Position numbers and translations under genes: made by a program. The notes below the pieces were generated by a model. It worked only from the letters and a program-made list of their open reading frames with translations. It had not been told where the DNA came from and ran no database searches. Below, in pieces: positions 53,429-64,000 of a stretch of DNA of 64,000 nt. The stretch is from VAXT01 sp963850415 (lineage in GTDB: Bacteria > Actinomycetota > Thermoleophilia > Gaiellales > Gaiellaceae): contig CAWKLE010000001.1 in assembly GCA_963850415.1 (NCBI GenBank), positions 172,373 through 236,372 on the forward strand, written 5' to 3'. Numbering within the stretch: position 1 is the first letter of the stretch; each line of letters starts with the position of its first letter.

Positions 53429-53724
53429 CAGACCTGAGCTCCCTCGAAGATCTCGATCGTGTCGCCTTCCTTGAGCTGGACGATCGCCTTCTTCCAGCCG
53501 GGGCGCGACCCCTTGCGGTAGTTGCGCATCTTCGGCTTCGCCGGGACCTTGACCATGTTGACCGCGGTGACCTTGACGCCGAACAGCTCCTCGACCGCCT
53601 GCCGGACCTGCGTCTTGTGCGCGTCCTTGTGCACGCGGAACGAGTACTTGCGGTCCTCGATCAGGCTGTAGCTCTTCTCGGAGACCACGGGCGCGAGCAG
53701 GACTTCGTTCGGATGCAGGCTCAC
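53428..53724 (-). CDS. rplW: 50S ribosomal protein L23
   Basis: 98 residues from GTG 53724; LLAPVVSEKSYSLIEDRKYSFRVHKDAHKTQVRQAVEELFGVKVTAVN. Exit-tunnel protein. GTGA overlap with rplD. Confidence 0.96.
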
Positions 53725-54350
53725 GAGGCCCTCCCCTGCACGGCCTCGAGCGCGGCCTCGCTGACGAGCAGCGCGCGCGCCCAGACGACCGCGGCCACCT
53801 CGACCTGGGACGGGGGGACGACGACGACACGTTCGAGGTTCCGGAACGATTTGACGAGAGCCGCCTCGTCGTCGTTGGCGACGAGGAGCACCGGGAGCTC
53901 CTGGCCCCAGGCTTCGATGAACGCCGCGGCCTTCTTCGTCGACGGCTCGTCGAACGCCGACTTGTCGACGACGGCCAGCGTCCCCTCCGACGCATGGGAG
54001 CTGAGAGCACCCCGCAGAGCGGAGCGATAGGCCTTCCGATTCACCTTGACCGAATAGCCGCGAGGCTGCGGAGCGAAGGCCACGCCGCCGCCCGTGAACT
54101 GCGGCGCGCGGATCGTGCCGGCGCGCGCGCGGCCGGTTCCCTTCTGGCGCCACGGCTTGGCGCGGCCGCCGGCAACGAGGCCGCGGCTCTTCGCCGACTG
54201 CGTCCCGGCGCGGCGTGCGTTCAGCTCGGCGCGAACCGCCTCGTGGACGAGGTGCGGCTTCACGTCCGAGGCGAAGACGCCCTCGTCGAGGGTCGCCTCA
54301 CGCGAGGACTGGCCGCTGATTCCGAGGAGAGGGGCCTTAGGCGCTGCCAC
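53721..54350 (-). CDS. rplD: 50S ribosomal protein L4
   Basis: 209 residues; VHEAVRAELNARRAGTQSAKSRGLVAGGRAKPWRQKGTGRARAGTIRAPQFTGGGVAF is the internal loop reaching the tunnel. 14-base overlap with rplC. Confidence 0.97.
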   Translation of the reverse strand: MAAPKAPLLGISGQSSREATLDEGVFASDVKPHLVHEAVRAELNARRAGTQSAKSRGLVAGGRAKPWRQKGTGRARAGTIRAPQFTGGGVAFAPQPRGYSVKVNRKAYRSALRGALSSHASEGTLAVVDKSAFDEPSTKKAAAFIEAWGQELPVLLVANDDEAALVKSFRNLERVVVVPPSQVEVAAVVWARALLVSEAALEAVQGRAS

Positions 54351-54966
54351 GCTTCTCCTCTCGGATCTCCACGACGCCGTTCTTCGGGCCCGGAACGGCG
54401 CCCTTGACCAGCAACAGGTTGTGCTCGGGGTCGACCGCGTGCACCGTCAAGCCGACCTGGGTCGCCCGCTTGGCGCCCATCTGGCCGGCCATCTTCATGC
54501 CCTTGAACACGCGCGAGGGCGTCGCGGACGAGCCGATGGAGCCTCGCTTGCGGACGTTGTGCGAGCCGTGCGTCACGGGCCCGCGGCTGAAGTTGTGGCG
54601 CTTGATCGTCCCCGCGAAGCCCTTGCCGATCGAGATGCCCGTGACCTTGATCGCGTCTCCGGGCTCGAACACCTCGACCGTGACCGGCTCGCCGACCACG
54701 GCCTCGCTCTGTCCGCGGAACTCGACGAGGTGCCTGTGCGGCTTCGTGTCGGTCTTCTTCAGGTGCCCGAGCCGCGGCTTCGTGACCTTCCGCTCCGGGA
54801 CTTCCTCGAACGCGAGCTGGACGGCCTCGTAGCCGTCCGTCTCCTCGGTCTTGAGCTGGACGACGGGGCAGGGGCCGGCCTCGATCACGGTCACGGCCGT
54901 CACCTCCCCGCTCTCCTCATCGAAAAGCTGGGTCATGCCCAGCTTGCGTCCGACGATTCCCTTCAT
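54337..54966 (-). CDS. rplC: 50S ribosomal protein L3
   Basis: 209 residues; MKGIVGRKLGMTQLFDEESGEVTAVTVIEAGPCPV, KGFAGTIKRHNFSRGPVTHGSHNVRKRGSIG. Starts at ATG 54966, one base overlapping rpsJ. Confidence 0.97.
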   Translation of the reverse strand: MKGIVGRKLGMTQLFDEESGEVTAVTVIEAGPCPVVQLKTEETDGYEAVQLAFEEVPERKVTKPRLGHLKKTDTKPHRHLVEFRGQSEAVVGEPVTVEVFEPGDAIKVTGISIGKGFAGTIKRHNFSRGPVTHGSHNVRKRGSIGSSATPSRVFKGMKMAGQMGAKRATQVGLTVHAVDPEHNLLLVKGAVPGPKNGVVEIREEKRGSA

Positions 54967-55274
54967 CAGAGCTTGATCTCGATGTCGACACCCGCCGGGA
55001 GATCGAGCCGCATCAGCTGGTCGATCGTCTTCGGCGTGGGGCTGTGGATGTCGATCAGCCGCTTGTGCGTCCGCACCTCGAAGTGCTCCCGCGAGTCCTT
55101 GTCCTTGAACGGGCTGCGGATCACGCAGTAGACGTTCTTCTCCGTCGGCAGGGGCACGGGACCAGTGATCGTCGCGCCGCTGCGCTGAGCGGTGTCGACG
55201 ATCGACTGGGCCGACCGGTCGAGCTGCTGGTGGTCGTACCCCTTGAGGCGGATGCGGATTTTCTGCTGCGGCAA
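54966..55274 (-). CDS. rpsJ: 30S ribosomal protein S10
   Basis: 102 residues; QKIRIRLKGYDHQQLDRSAQSIVDTAQRSGATITGPVPLPTEK, ending DLPAGVDIEIKL. First gene of the S10 segment, 17 bases after tuf; no separate promoter is evident, so S10 and str segments appear fused. Confidence 0.98.
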   Translation of the reverse strand: MPQQKIRIRLKGYDHQQLDRSAQSIVDTAQRSGATITGPVPLPTEKNVYCVIRSPFKDKDSREHFEVRTHKRLIDIHSPTPKTIDQLMRLDLPAGVDIEIKL

Positions 55275-55291
55275 GCGGCTGATCTCCTTGC

Positions 55292-56479
<1,188 letters not shown>

Positions 56480-56494
56480 TCTCCTCCTCCGGTT

Positions 56495-58591
<2,097 letters not shown>

Positions 58592-58596
58592 CGTCG

Positions 58597-59068
58597 TTAC
58601 CAGCGGTAGTGCGCGAAGGCCTTGTTGGCCTGCGCCATTCGGTAGAGGTCGTCCTTGCGCTTGAAGGCTCCGCCCTGCTGCTCGAGGGCGTCGAGGATCT
58701 CGCCGGCGAGCTTCTCGTCCATGTGCTTCTCGCGGCGCTGCCGCGCGAACGACGACGAGCCAGCGGACGGCGAGCGTCCGGGCCCGGCGCTGCGGGACCT
58801 CGACGGGAACCTGGTACTGCGCGCCCCCGACTCGCCGCGGGCGAACCTCGAGCACCGGTGTCACCGTCTTCACGGCCTGCTCGAGCACCTCGACCGGCGG
58901 CTTGCCGGTCTTCGAGCCGACGCGGTCGAGCGCGCCGTAGACGATCCGCTCGGCGGAAGACTTCTTCCCGCGCGCCATCACCTTGTTGATCACCTGGGTG
59001 ACGAGCTGCGAGTTGTAGACGGGGTCCGGCGTGACGTCGCGGACCTGGATCTCTGCGCGGCGAGGCAT
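58597..59068 (-). CDS. rpsG: 30S ribosomal protein S7 (apparent +1 frameshift)
   Basis: First frame: MPRRAEIQVRDVTPDPVYNS, LVTQVINKVMARGKKSSAERIVYGAL and a central RRVGGAQYQVPVEVPQRRARTLAVRWLV. Second frame: SFARQRREKHMDEKLAGEIL ... GGAFKRKDDLYRMAQANKAFAHYRW ending TAA at 58597. One extra base near 58753-58755 in a GTCGTCG run joins them; corrected length is 156 residues, exactly typical. S7 is essential, so a consensus error is the likely cause. Confidence 0.92.
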
Positions 59069-59070
59069 GA

Positions 59071-59439
59071 CTAGGTCTTCTTGGCCCCGTACTTCGAGCG
59101 GCCCTGCTTGCGGTCGCTTACGCCCGCGGTGTCGAGGGCGGCGCGGATGACCTTGTAGCGGACACCCGGCAGGTCGCGGACACGGCCGCCGCGGATGAGC
59201 ACCACCGAGTGCTCCTGGAGGTTGTGCCCCTCGCCGGGGATGTAGGTCGTGACCTCGAACCCGTTCGTCAGCCGGACGCGCGCGACCTTGCGAAGAGCGG
59301 AGTTCGGCTTCTTCGGGGTGTGCGTGAACACGCGCGTGCAGACGCCGCGCTTCTGCGGGGCGCCGGTGAGGGCCGGGCGCTTGGTCTTGCTCTTGGGCGC
59401 GCGGCGACCTTTACGAACGAGTTGATTGACGGTGGGCAT
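59071..59439 (-). CDS. rpsL: 30S ribosomal protein S12
   Basis: 122 residues; [84 protein letters not shown]-type segment (here [11 protein letters not shown]). The streptomycin-relevant lysines (KKPNS, loop after GRVRD) are wild type in form. First gene of the superoperon. Confidence 0.98.
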   Translation of the reverse strand: [122 protein letters not shown]

Positions 59440-59506
59440 GAGCTCCCGGAGATAGGTTCTGACACAACAAAGGTCGGCAGGGCGGCGCCTGCCAACCGAG
59501 CGAGGA

Positions 59507-59536
59507 ATGGTAGCGAAAACGCGGCGTCAGCCGCAA
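59507..59536 (-). promoter_or_regulatory. Promoter of the rpsL superoperon
   Basis: Minus-strand TTGCGG (59531-59536) and TACCAT (59507-59512), 18-base spacer, about 68 bases upstream of rpsL. The 250 bases between rpsL and the diguanylate cyclase hold this element, a GC-rich leader and little else. Confidence 0.5.
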
Positions 59537-59688
59537 ACCGCGCAACGAAGGGGCTTCGAGGGGCCGTTCGGCCTATAGGCAGCCGCGAAAATGCCGATTA
59601 CAGTGGAGATGGAAACCGCCCCGGCCGCCCGATTTCGCGGGGAAACGGTCGAAACGATGAGAGGAGCGAGCTTTGTGAGGAAGCGGCG

Positions 59689-60909
59689 ATGACGACCGCC
59701 CTCGCCGCCGTCGGTGCAGCGCTCGCCACGCTGCTCGTCACGCTGCTCGTCCTCTGGGCCCGGCAGCGAGGCCGCAAGCCCGAGGCCGAGTTGACCGACG
59801 CGCTCCGCGAGCTCGAGGCGCGCATGGACGCGATGGTCCGCGAGCTGACCGACACGATCGAGCGCACGCAGCACGAGGGGCAACGCACGCGCATGCTCGG
59901 GGAGCTCGCCGGCTCGATCGACCTCGACGAGGTGCTGAACCGGGTGCTCGAGGCGGCCGGCGCGGTCGACGGCGTCGACGCGGCGCTGATCACGGTCGCT
60001 GCGCCGCCGGGAGGCGAGCCGATCATCTCGACGCTCGGCCTCTCTGCAACGGAGGCCGAACGCCAGGCAGTGCTCGGTCCGCCCGACGGACGCGAGGCCC
60101 GAGCGATCTCGATGTCGTACGAATACGGGCCGGCTGGCGAGGATGCCGACGGCGAGGCCATCCGCTCCGGCGTCGCCGTCCCACTGCCCGGAGAGACGGC
60201 ACAGCTCGGGCTGCTCACGGTTTTCACGCGAGCGCTCGACACGAGATTCGGCGAGGCGCAGGTCTCCGAGCTCGAGGAGCTCGCTCTGCGCGCAGGCCCC
60301 GCGATCGAGAACGCGCGGCGCTTCCGCGAGGCGCGCCAGCTGGCCGACCTCGACGCACTGACCGGCCTGCACAACCGCCGCTACTTCCACGAGACGCTCG
60401 TCCGCGAGGTCGCGCGTGCGCACCGCTACACCCGGAACCTCGCCCTCATCATCTTCGACCTCGACGACTTCAAGGCGATCAACGATCGCATCGGACACCT
60501 CTCCGGCGACGGAGTGCTCGCCGAGGCGGCGGAGCGCATCCTCGAGGTCGTCCGCTCGGCGGACATCGCGTGCCGCGTCGGCGGCGACGAGTTCGCGGTC
60601 ATCCTTCCGGAATCGCGGCTCCGGGACGCGGACCAGCTCTACGCGAGGCTGCGGAACGCGCTCTCGTCGAAGCCGGTCGGCCAGGCGGGCCCTTTGACCA
60701 TGTCTGCCGGCGTCGCCGAGCTTCAGGCGGACGACGACGCGATCGCCTTCTTCCAGCGGGCCGACCACGCGCTGTACGGCGCGAAGGAAGCCGGCAAGGG
60801 CCAGGTCGTGGCGGCGAGCCTCCTCCAACCGGCGCCGCCGGCGAACATGCCCCCGACAATCGCCTCGGTCCCGCCTCCCGAAGAGCCACCCACCTCGCAG
60901 GCCGGGTGA
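59689..60909 (+). CDS. Membrane-anchored GAF-GGDEF diguanylate cyclase
   Basis: 406 residues: one N-terminal membrane segment (residues 3-23), a short coiled coil (LRELEARMDAMVRELTDTIERT), a GAF-like sensor (about 75-215), and a GGDEF domain beginning DLDALTGLHNRRYFHETL. The signature RVGGDEFAVILPE is intact, and RSAD sits five residues before it, a complete inhibitory I-site. It should make c-di-GMP with product feedback. The Pro-rich C-terminus is probably disordered. Stands between rpoC and rpsL, which are contiguous in many relatives. Confidence 0.92.
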   Translation: MTTALAAVGAALATLLVTLLVLWARQRGRKPEAELTDALRELEARMDAMVRELTDTIERTQHEGQRTRMLGELAGSIDLDEVLNRVLEAAGAVDGVDAALITVAAPPGGEPIISTLGLSATEAERQAVLGPPDGREARAISMSYEYGPAGEDADGEAIRSGVAVPLPGETAQLGLLTVFTRALDTRFGEAQVSELEELALRAGPAIENARRFREARQLADLDALTGLHNRRYFHETLVREVARAHRYTRNLALIIFDLDDFKAINDRIGHLSGDGVLAEAAERILEVVRSADIACRVGGDEFAVILPESRLRDADQLYARLRNALSSKPVGQAGPLTMSAGVAELQADDDAIAFFQRADHALYGAKEAGKGQVVAASLLQPAPPANMPPTIASVPPPEEPPTSQAG

Positions 60910-60912
60910 CCC

Positions 60913-61039
60913 GGGGTCAGACCCCGCTCCAAAAGCGCGACGCCTTCGAGCCGGAATGGCGCAGATCTTTCCCCATGACCTGGAACGAAGGCGAGTCCGC
61001 GCCGGCGCGACACCGCCTTTTGTAAAGGGGTCTGACCCC
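60913..61039. repeat. Inverted pair of GGGGTCAGACCCC palindromes (REP-doublet or MITE-like)
   Basis: GGGGTCAGACCCC at 60913-60925 and its inverse GGGGTCTGACCCC at 61027-61039 enclose about 100 bases. Each palindrome folds alone, and the two can also pair with each other. No transposase of its own is visible. Related to AGGGTCAGACCCT at 38140. Confidence 0.65.
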
Positions 61040-61063
61040 GTCGATGAGGCATCATGCCGCGCT

Positions 61064-61297
61064 GTGCGCGTAACGCTGGATCGAGAGCGCAACATTGCCT
61101 ATAACGAGCTCGAAGACCCACGGAGGCCACATCCGGATGGTGGAAGCAACATGCTCGGGCCGCCGCAGTTTCCGTTTCGCGTCGATCTGGTGCACGACGG
61201 TGAAGAGCGTCTCGTCGTGATCTGCGTCGAGGAGGCGAGTAGGCGATTGCATCCCGACGCGCTCCGCCTCGCCGAGCCGTTCGAGCCTTTTCAGTAA
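61064..61297 (+). CDS. Possible small DUF2283-like protein
   Basis: 77 residues from GTG 61064: RVTLDRERNIAYNEL, then FRVDLVHDGEERLVVICVEEASRRLHPDALRLAEPF. The pattern of a strand-rich start and a closing I-x-V-x-x-A-S-R-R-L motif resembles DUF2283. No ribosome-binding site was found, and an upstream in-frame ATG (60956) would run through the palindrome element. Tentative. The rest of 60910-61488 holds the palindrome pair, a GCCGGGC-TTT-GCCCGGC hairpin near 61336 and the rpoC terminator. Confidence 0.35.
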   Translation: MRVTLDRERNIAYNELEDPRRPHPDGGSNMLGPPQFPFRVDLVHDGEERLVVICVEEASRRLHPDALRLAEPFEPFQ

Positions 61298-61459
61298 GCG
61301 CTCTGTCCAGCGCTCGTGGGTCTGGCGAACAGCCGCGGCCGGAGCCGGGCTTTGCCCGGCGGGAGGCTTACCCTCGAGAGGGGAACAAAGGTATGCGCGC
61401 CAACCCGCGGCGGCTCCTGAAACGTCGTAAGCGAGCCTTCGCCCGAAACGAGGGGTCTC

Positions 61460-61484
61460 GTGGGGGAACCAGGGGTTCCCCCAC
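61460..61484 (-). terminator. Hairpin terminator of rpoC
   Basis: GTGGGGGAACC / GGTTCCCCCAC, perfect 11-base arms and a 3-base loop, 5 bases beyond the rpoC stop. No U-tract. Arms share GGTTCCCCC with the hairpin at 26356. Confidence 0.6.
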
Positions 61485-61488
61485 GCTC

Positions 61489-64000
61489 TTACTCGTTGTC
61501 GAGCGGAGAGTCGACCTCGGGGACTTCCTCGGCCTCGATCGCGTCCCGCGGCTCGCCGTTGCCGGCTCCGTCGCCGCCGTTCGTCGGCGGCTCGCCGCCG
61601 AAGTCGATCCCGAGATCCTGGAGCGAGAGCCCCTCGCCGTCGCCGGTGCCGATCTCCTCGAGCGCGCGCAGCAGCGTGGCCCGCTCGTAGGTCTCCTTCG
61701 GCACCTTCTCGGACGGCCCGATCTCGACGTTCCGGTACTGCTTGAGACCGGTCGCTGCCGGGATCAGCTTCCCGATGATCACGTTCTCCTTGAGGCCGAG
61801 CAGGTTGTCGACCTTGCCCTCGATCGAGGCGTCGGTCAGCACCTTGGTCGTCTCCTGGAAGGACGCGGCCGAGAGGAAGGACTCGGTTGCCAGCGAGGCC
61901 TTCGTGATCCCGAGGATCAGCGGCTCGTGGGTCGCCTGCTCGCCCTTCTCCTTCTTGACGCGCGCGTTCTCCTTCTCGAGGACGACCTTGTCCACGAGCT
62001 GGCCGGGCAGGAGCTCGGTGTCGCCCGCGTTCTCGACGCGGACCTTCTTCAGCATCTGCCGGACGATCAGCTCGATGTGCTTGTCGTGGATCTCGACGCC
62101 CTGTGAGCGGTACACGCGCAGCACCTCGGCGACGAGGTACAGCTCGGTCGGAGTCGAGCCCTTGCCGGCCAGAGCGTGGAGCGCCAGCAGCTCGGCGGGC
62201 GCGATCGACCCCTCGTGGAGCGGGTCGCCCAGCTCGACGCGATCGCCCTTCTTGACGAGCAGGCGGCTTCGGCGGGGCAGCGCGTAGCTGACCTCGTCGA
62301 GCTCCTCGCCGTCCTTGCCCTTCTCGTCGGGCACGATCGTGACCTTCACGCCGCGGTCGGTCTGCTCGAGGTCGACCAGACCGGCCACCTCGGCCAGCTT
62401 CGCCGCGCCCTTCGGGTTCCGCGCCTCGAAGATCTCGACGACGCGCGGGAGGCCGTGCGTGATGTCGGCGCCGGCGACGCCGCCCGTATGGAACGTGCGC
62501 ATCGTGAGCTGCGTCCCCGGCTCGCCGATCGACTGCGCGGCGATGATCCCGACCGCGTCGCCGATGTCGGCCAGCTCGCCGGTGGCGAGGAAGATCCCGT
62601 AGCAGTCGCGGCACACGCCGTAGTCGCTGCGGCACTTGAGCACCGAGCGCACCGGAAGCGTCATTTCCGCGGCCTGTTCGCCGAGCTCGTCGGCGATCTC
62701 CTGGAGCAGCGGCGCGGTGAGGATGTCGCCCTTCGAGGCGAGCTTCGTCTTGCCGGGCTTGCCGCTCGAGAGCGGCTTCATGACGTCCTCGCCGAGCACA
62801 CGGCCGAGGGCGCTCTTGTTCAGGCCGTCCGGGGAGAGAACCGGAAGCTCGATGAAGTCCTTCGTCTTGCAGTTCTCGTCACGGATGATCACGTCCTGGG
62901 CGACGTCGACGAGGCGCCGCGTCAGGTAGCCGGAGTCGGCCGTGCGGAGCGCCGTGTCGGCGAGGCCCTTGCGAGCGCCGTGGGTGGAGATGAAGTACTC
63001 GAGCACCGACAGGCCCTCCATGAAGTTGGCCTGGATCGGGCGCTCGATGATCTCGCCCTTCGGATTCGCCATCAGTCCGCGCATGCCGGCGAGCTGGCGG
63101 ATCTGCTTGAACGATCCGCGCGCTCCCGAGTTGGCCATCATGTAGATCGGGTTGAGCGTGTAGAGCGTCTTCTCCATCGCGTCGGCCACCTCGTCGGTCG
63201 CCTCCGTCCAGATGTTCACGATCTGCTCGTGGCGCTCTTCCTCGGTGATGAGGCCGCGCTCGTACTGATCCTCGACCTTCTCGACCCGCTCCTCGTAGCG
63301 CGCGAGGATCTCCTGCTTGTTCTGCGGTACGACGATGTCGTTCTTCGAGATCGTGATCCCGCCCTGGGTCGCGTACTTGAAGCCGAGCGACTTGATGGTG
63401 TCGAGGACGCCGGCGATCACGAACGCGCCGTATTGGTTCGCGAGGTCGGAGATGAGGTCGTCGGTCTCGCGCTTGGCGAGCGTCTGGTTGATGAACGCGG
63501 GCGGGTCGAACTCCTCGCCCTCCTCGAACGCCTCCAGCAGGGCGCGCTCGACCTCGGCGTTGAAGATCACGCGCCCGGGCGTGGTCAGGACCAGCTCGTC
63601 GCGCCAGCGGTACTCGATCGGCTGCTGGAGCCCGACCTGCTTCGCCTCGACCGCCATCTCGACCTGCTCCTCGGACTGGAACCGCTGAGGACGCGGCTTG
63701 AGCTTCTCGACCGTCGTCTTCGTCAGGTCCTGCTCGCAGTACGTGAGGTAGTAGCCCCCGAGCACCATGTCCTGGCCGGGCGTGGCCAGCGGGCGCCCGT
63801 TCGCGGGCGAGAGGATGTTGTTCGAGCTCAGCATGAGCAGCCGCGCCTCCGCCTGGGCCTCGGCCGAGAGCGGAAGGTGGACGGCCATCTGGTCGCCGTC
63901 GAAGTCCGCGTTGAACGCGTGACAGACGAGCGGGTGCACCTGGATCGCCTTGCCCTCGACGAGCACTGGCTCGAAGGCCTGAATGCCCAGTCGATGGAGC
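61489..64000 (-). CDS. rpoC: DNA-directed RNA polymerase subunit beta' (partial, 5' end beyond window)
   Basis: The C-terminal 836 or so residues. The catalytic Mg-binding motif NADFDGDQMAVHLPLS lies near the right edge. Downstream are the bridge-helix and trigger-loop region (KGLADTALRTADSGYLTRRLVDVAQDV and TQLTMRTFHTGGVAG), the second zinc site (VLKCRSDYGVCRDCYG) and the closing domain with LASESFLSAASFQETTKVL-type sequence (here LATESFLSAASFQETTKVL) and ENVIIGKLIPAATGL. The C-terminal 40 residues are acidic. Reading frame continues to the window edge, so the N-terminal domains are outside. Confidence 0.97.
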   Translation of the reverse strand, partial: LHRLGIQAFEPVLVEGKAIQVHPLVCHAFNADFDGDQMAVHLPLSAEAQAEARLLMLSSNNILSPANGRPLATPGQDMVLGGYYLTYCEQDLTKTTVEKLKPRPQRFQSEEQVEMAVEAKQVGLQQPIEYRWRDELVLTTPGRVIFNAEVERALLEAFEEGEEFDPPAFINQTLAKRETDDLISDLANQYGAFVIAGVLDTIKSLGFKYATQGGITISKNDIVVPQNKQEILARYEERVEKVEDQYERGLITEEERHEQIVNIWTEATDEVADAMEKTLYTLNPIYMMANSGARGSFKQIRQLAGMRGLMANPKGEIIERPIQANFMEGLSVLEYFISTHGARKGLADTALRTADSGYLTRRLVDVAQDVIIRDENCKTKDFIELPVLSPDGLNKSALGRVLGEDVMKPLSSGKPGKTKLASKGDILTAPLLQEIADELGEQAAEMTLPVRSVLKCRSDYGVCRDCYGIFLATGELADIGDAVGIIAAQSIGEPGTQLTMRTFHTGGVAGADITHGLPRVVEIFEARNPKGAAKLAEVAGLVDLEQTDRGVKVTIVPDEKGKDGEELDEVSYALPRRSRLLVKKGDRVELGDPLHEGSIAPAELLALHALAGKGSTPTELYLVAEVLRVYRSQGVEIHDKHIELIVRQMLKKVRVENAGDTELLPGQLVDKVVLEKENARVKKEKGEQATHEPLILGITKASLATESFLSAASFQETTKVLTDASIEGKVDNLLGLKENVIIGKLIPAATGLKQYRNVEIGPSEKVPKETYERATLLRALEEIGTGDGEGLSLQDLGIDFGGEPPTNGGDGAGNGEPRDAIEAEEVPEVDSPLDNE

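Overview
This window looks like chromosomal DNA from a high-GC actinobacterial lineage. The gene content (DUF2469 protein, Ku, VanW and NlpC/P60 wall proteins, paired acyl-CoA dehydrogenases, zinc-binding S4 and type-Z S14) and many apparently leaderless genes suggest a Thermoleophilia/Gaiellales-like organism. That placement is inference from protein style, not a phylogeny.

Layout. 1-8.2 kb: a truncated solute-binding protein, a folate cluster (folP-folB ... folK, then a DUF2469 gene) with a subtilase gene lodged antisense between folB and folK, a secreted BNR/Ycf48-type repeat protein and an EamA transporter. 8.3-9.1 kb: a REP-associated (RAYT) transposase inside a mirror-symmetric set of four REP palindromes. 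9.1-15.2 kb: ftsH, hpt, tilS, a GNAT acetyltransferase, deoD and a diacylglycerol-kinase-like gene. 15.2-26.3 kb: small proteins, a large secreted Cys-rich protein of unknown function, a VanW protein, two divergent acyl-CoA dehydrogenases, a TolB-like protein and a nitrilase/APH/HAD operon. 26.3-35.6 kb: tRNA-Pro(CGG) with a partial duplicate, ssb, a NIF3 protein, a likely small RNA, Ku, an acyl-CoA ligase, a divergent pair of paralogous coiled-coil wall hydrolases, a response regulator and an S13 DD-peptidase. 35.7-38.9 kb: ligA, a small secreted protein and truA. 39.5-59.4 kb: the str-S10-spc-alpha ribosomal superoperon on the minus strand, from rpsL to rplQ, without infA. 59.7-64 kb: a diguanylate cyclase and the C-terminal part of rpoC.

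The minus-strand core encodes translation, transcription (rpoA, rpoC), secretion (secY) and nucleotide metabolism (adk, map), with stop/start overlaps at most junctions that imply translational coupling. Plus-strand genes of peripheral function sit between core genes (subtilase in the fol cluster, a two-domain protein between rplQ and truA, a diguanylate cyclase between rpoC and rpsL).

Sequence quality. Six genes, several of them normally essential (folP, ligA, rpsG, rpsC, rpsQ, plus the BNR gene), need a single-base indel (two in rpsQ) to read through. The most economical explanation is assembly or consensus error, so frameshifts are flagged rather than called biological. Three genes (folK, a lipid kinase, an APH-family kinase) have no ATG, GTG or TTG where their family requires a start.
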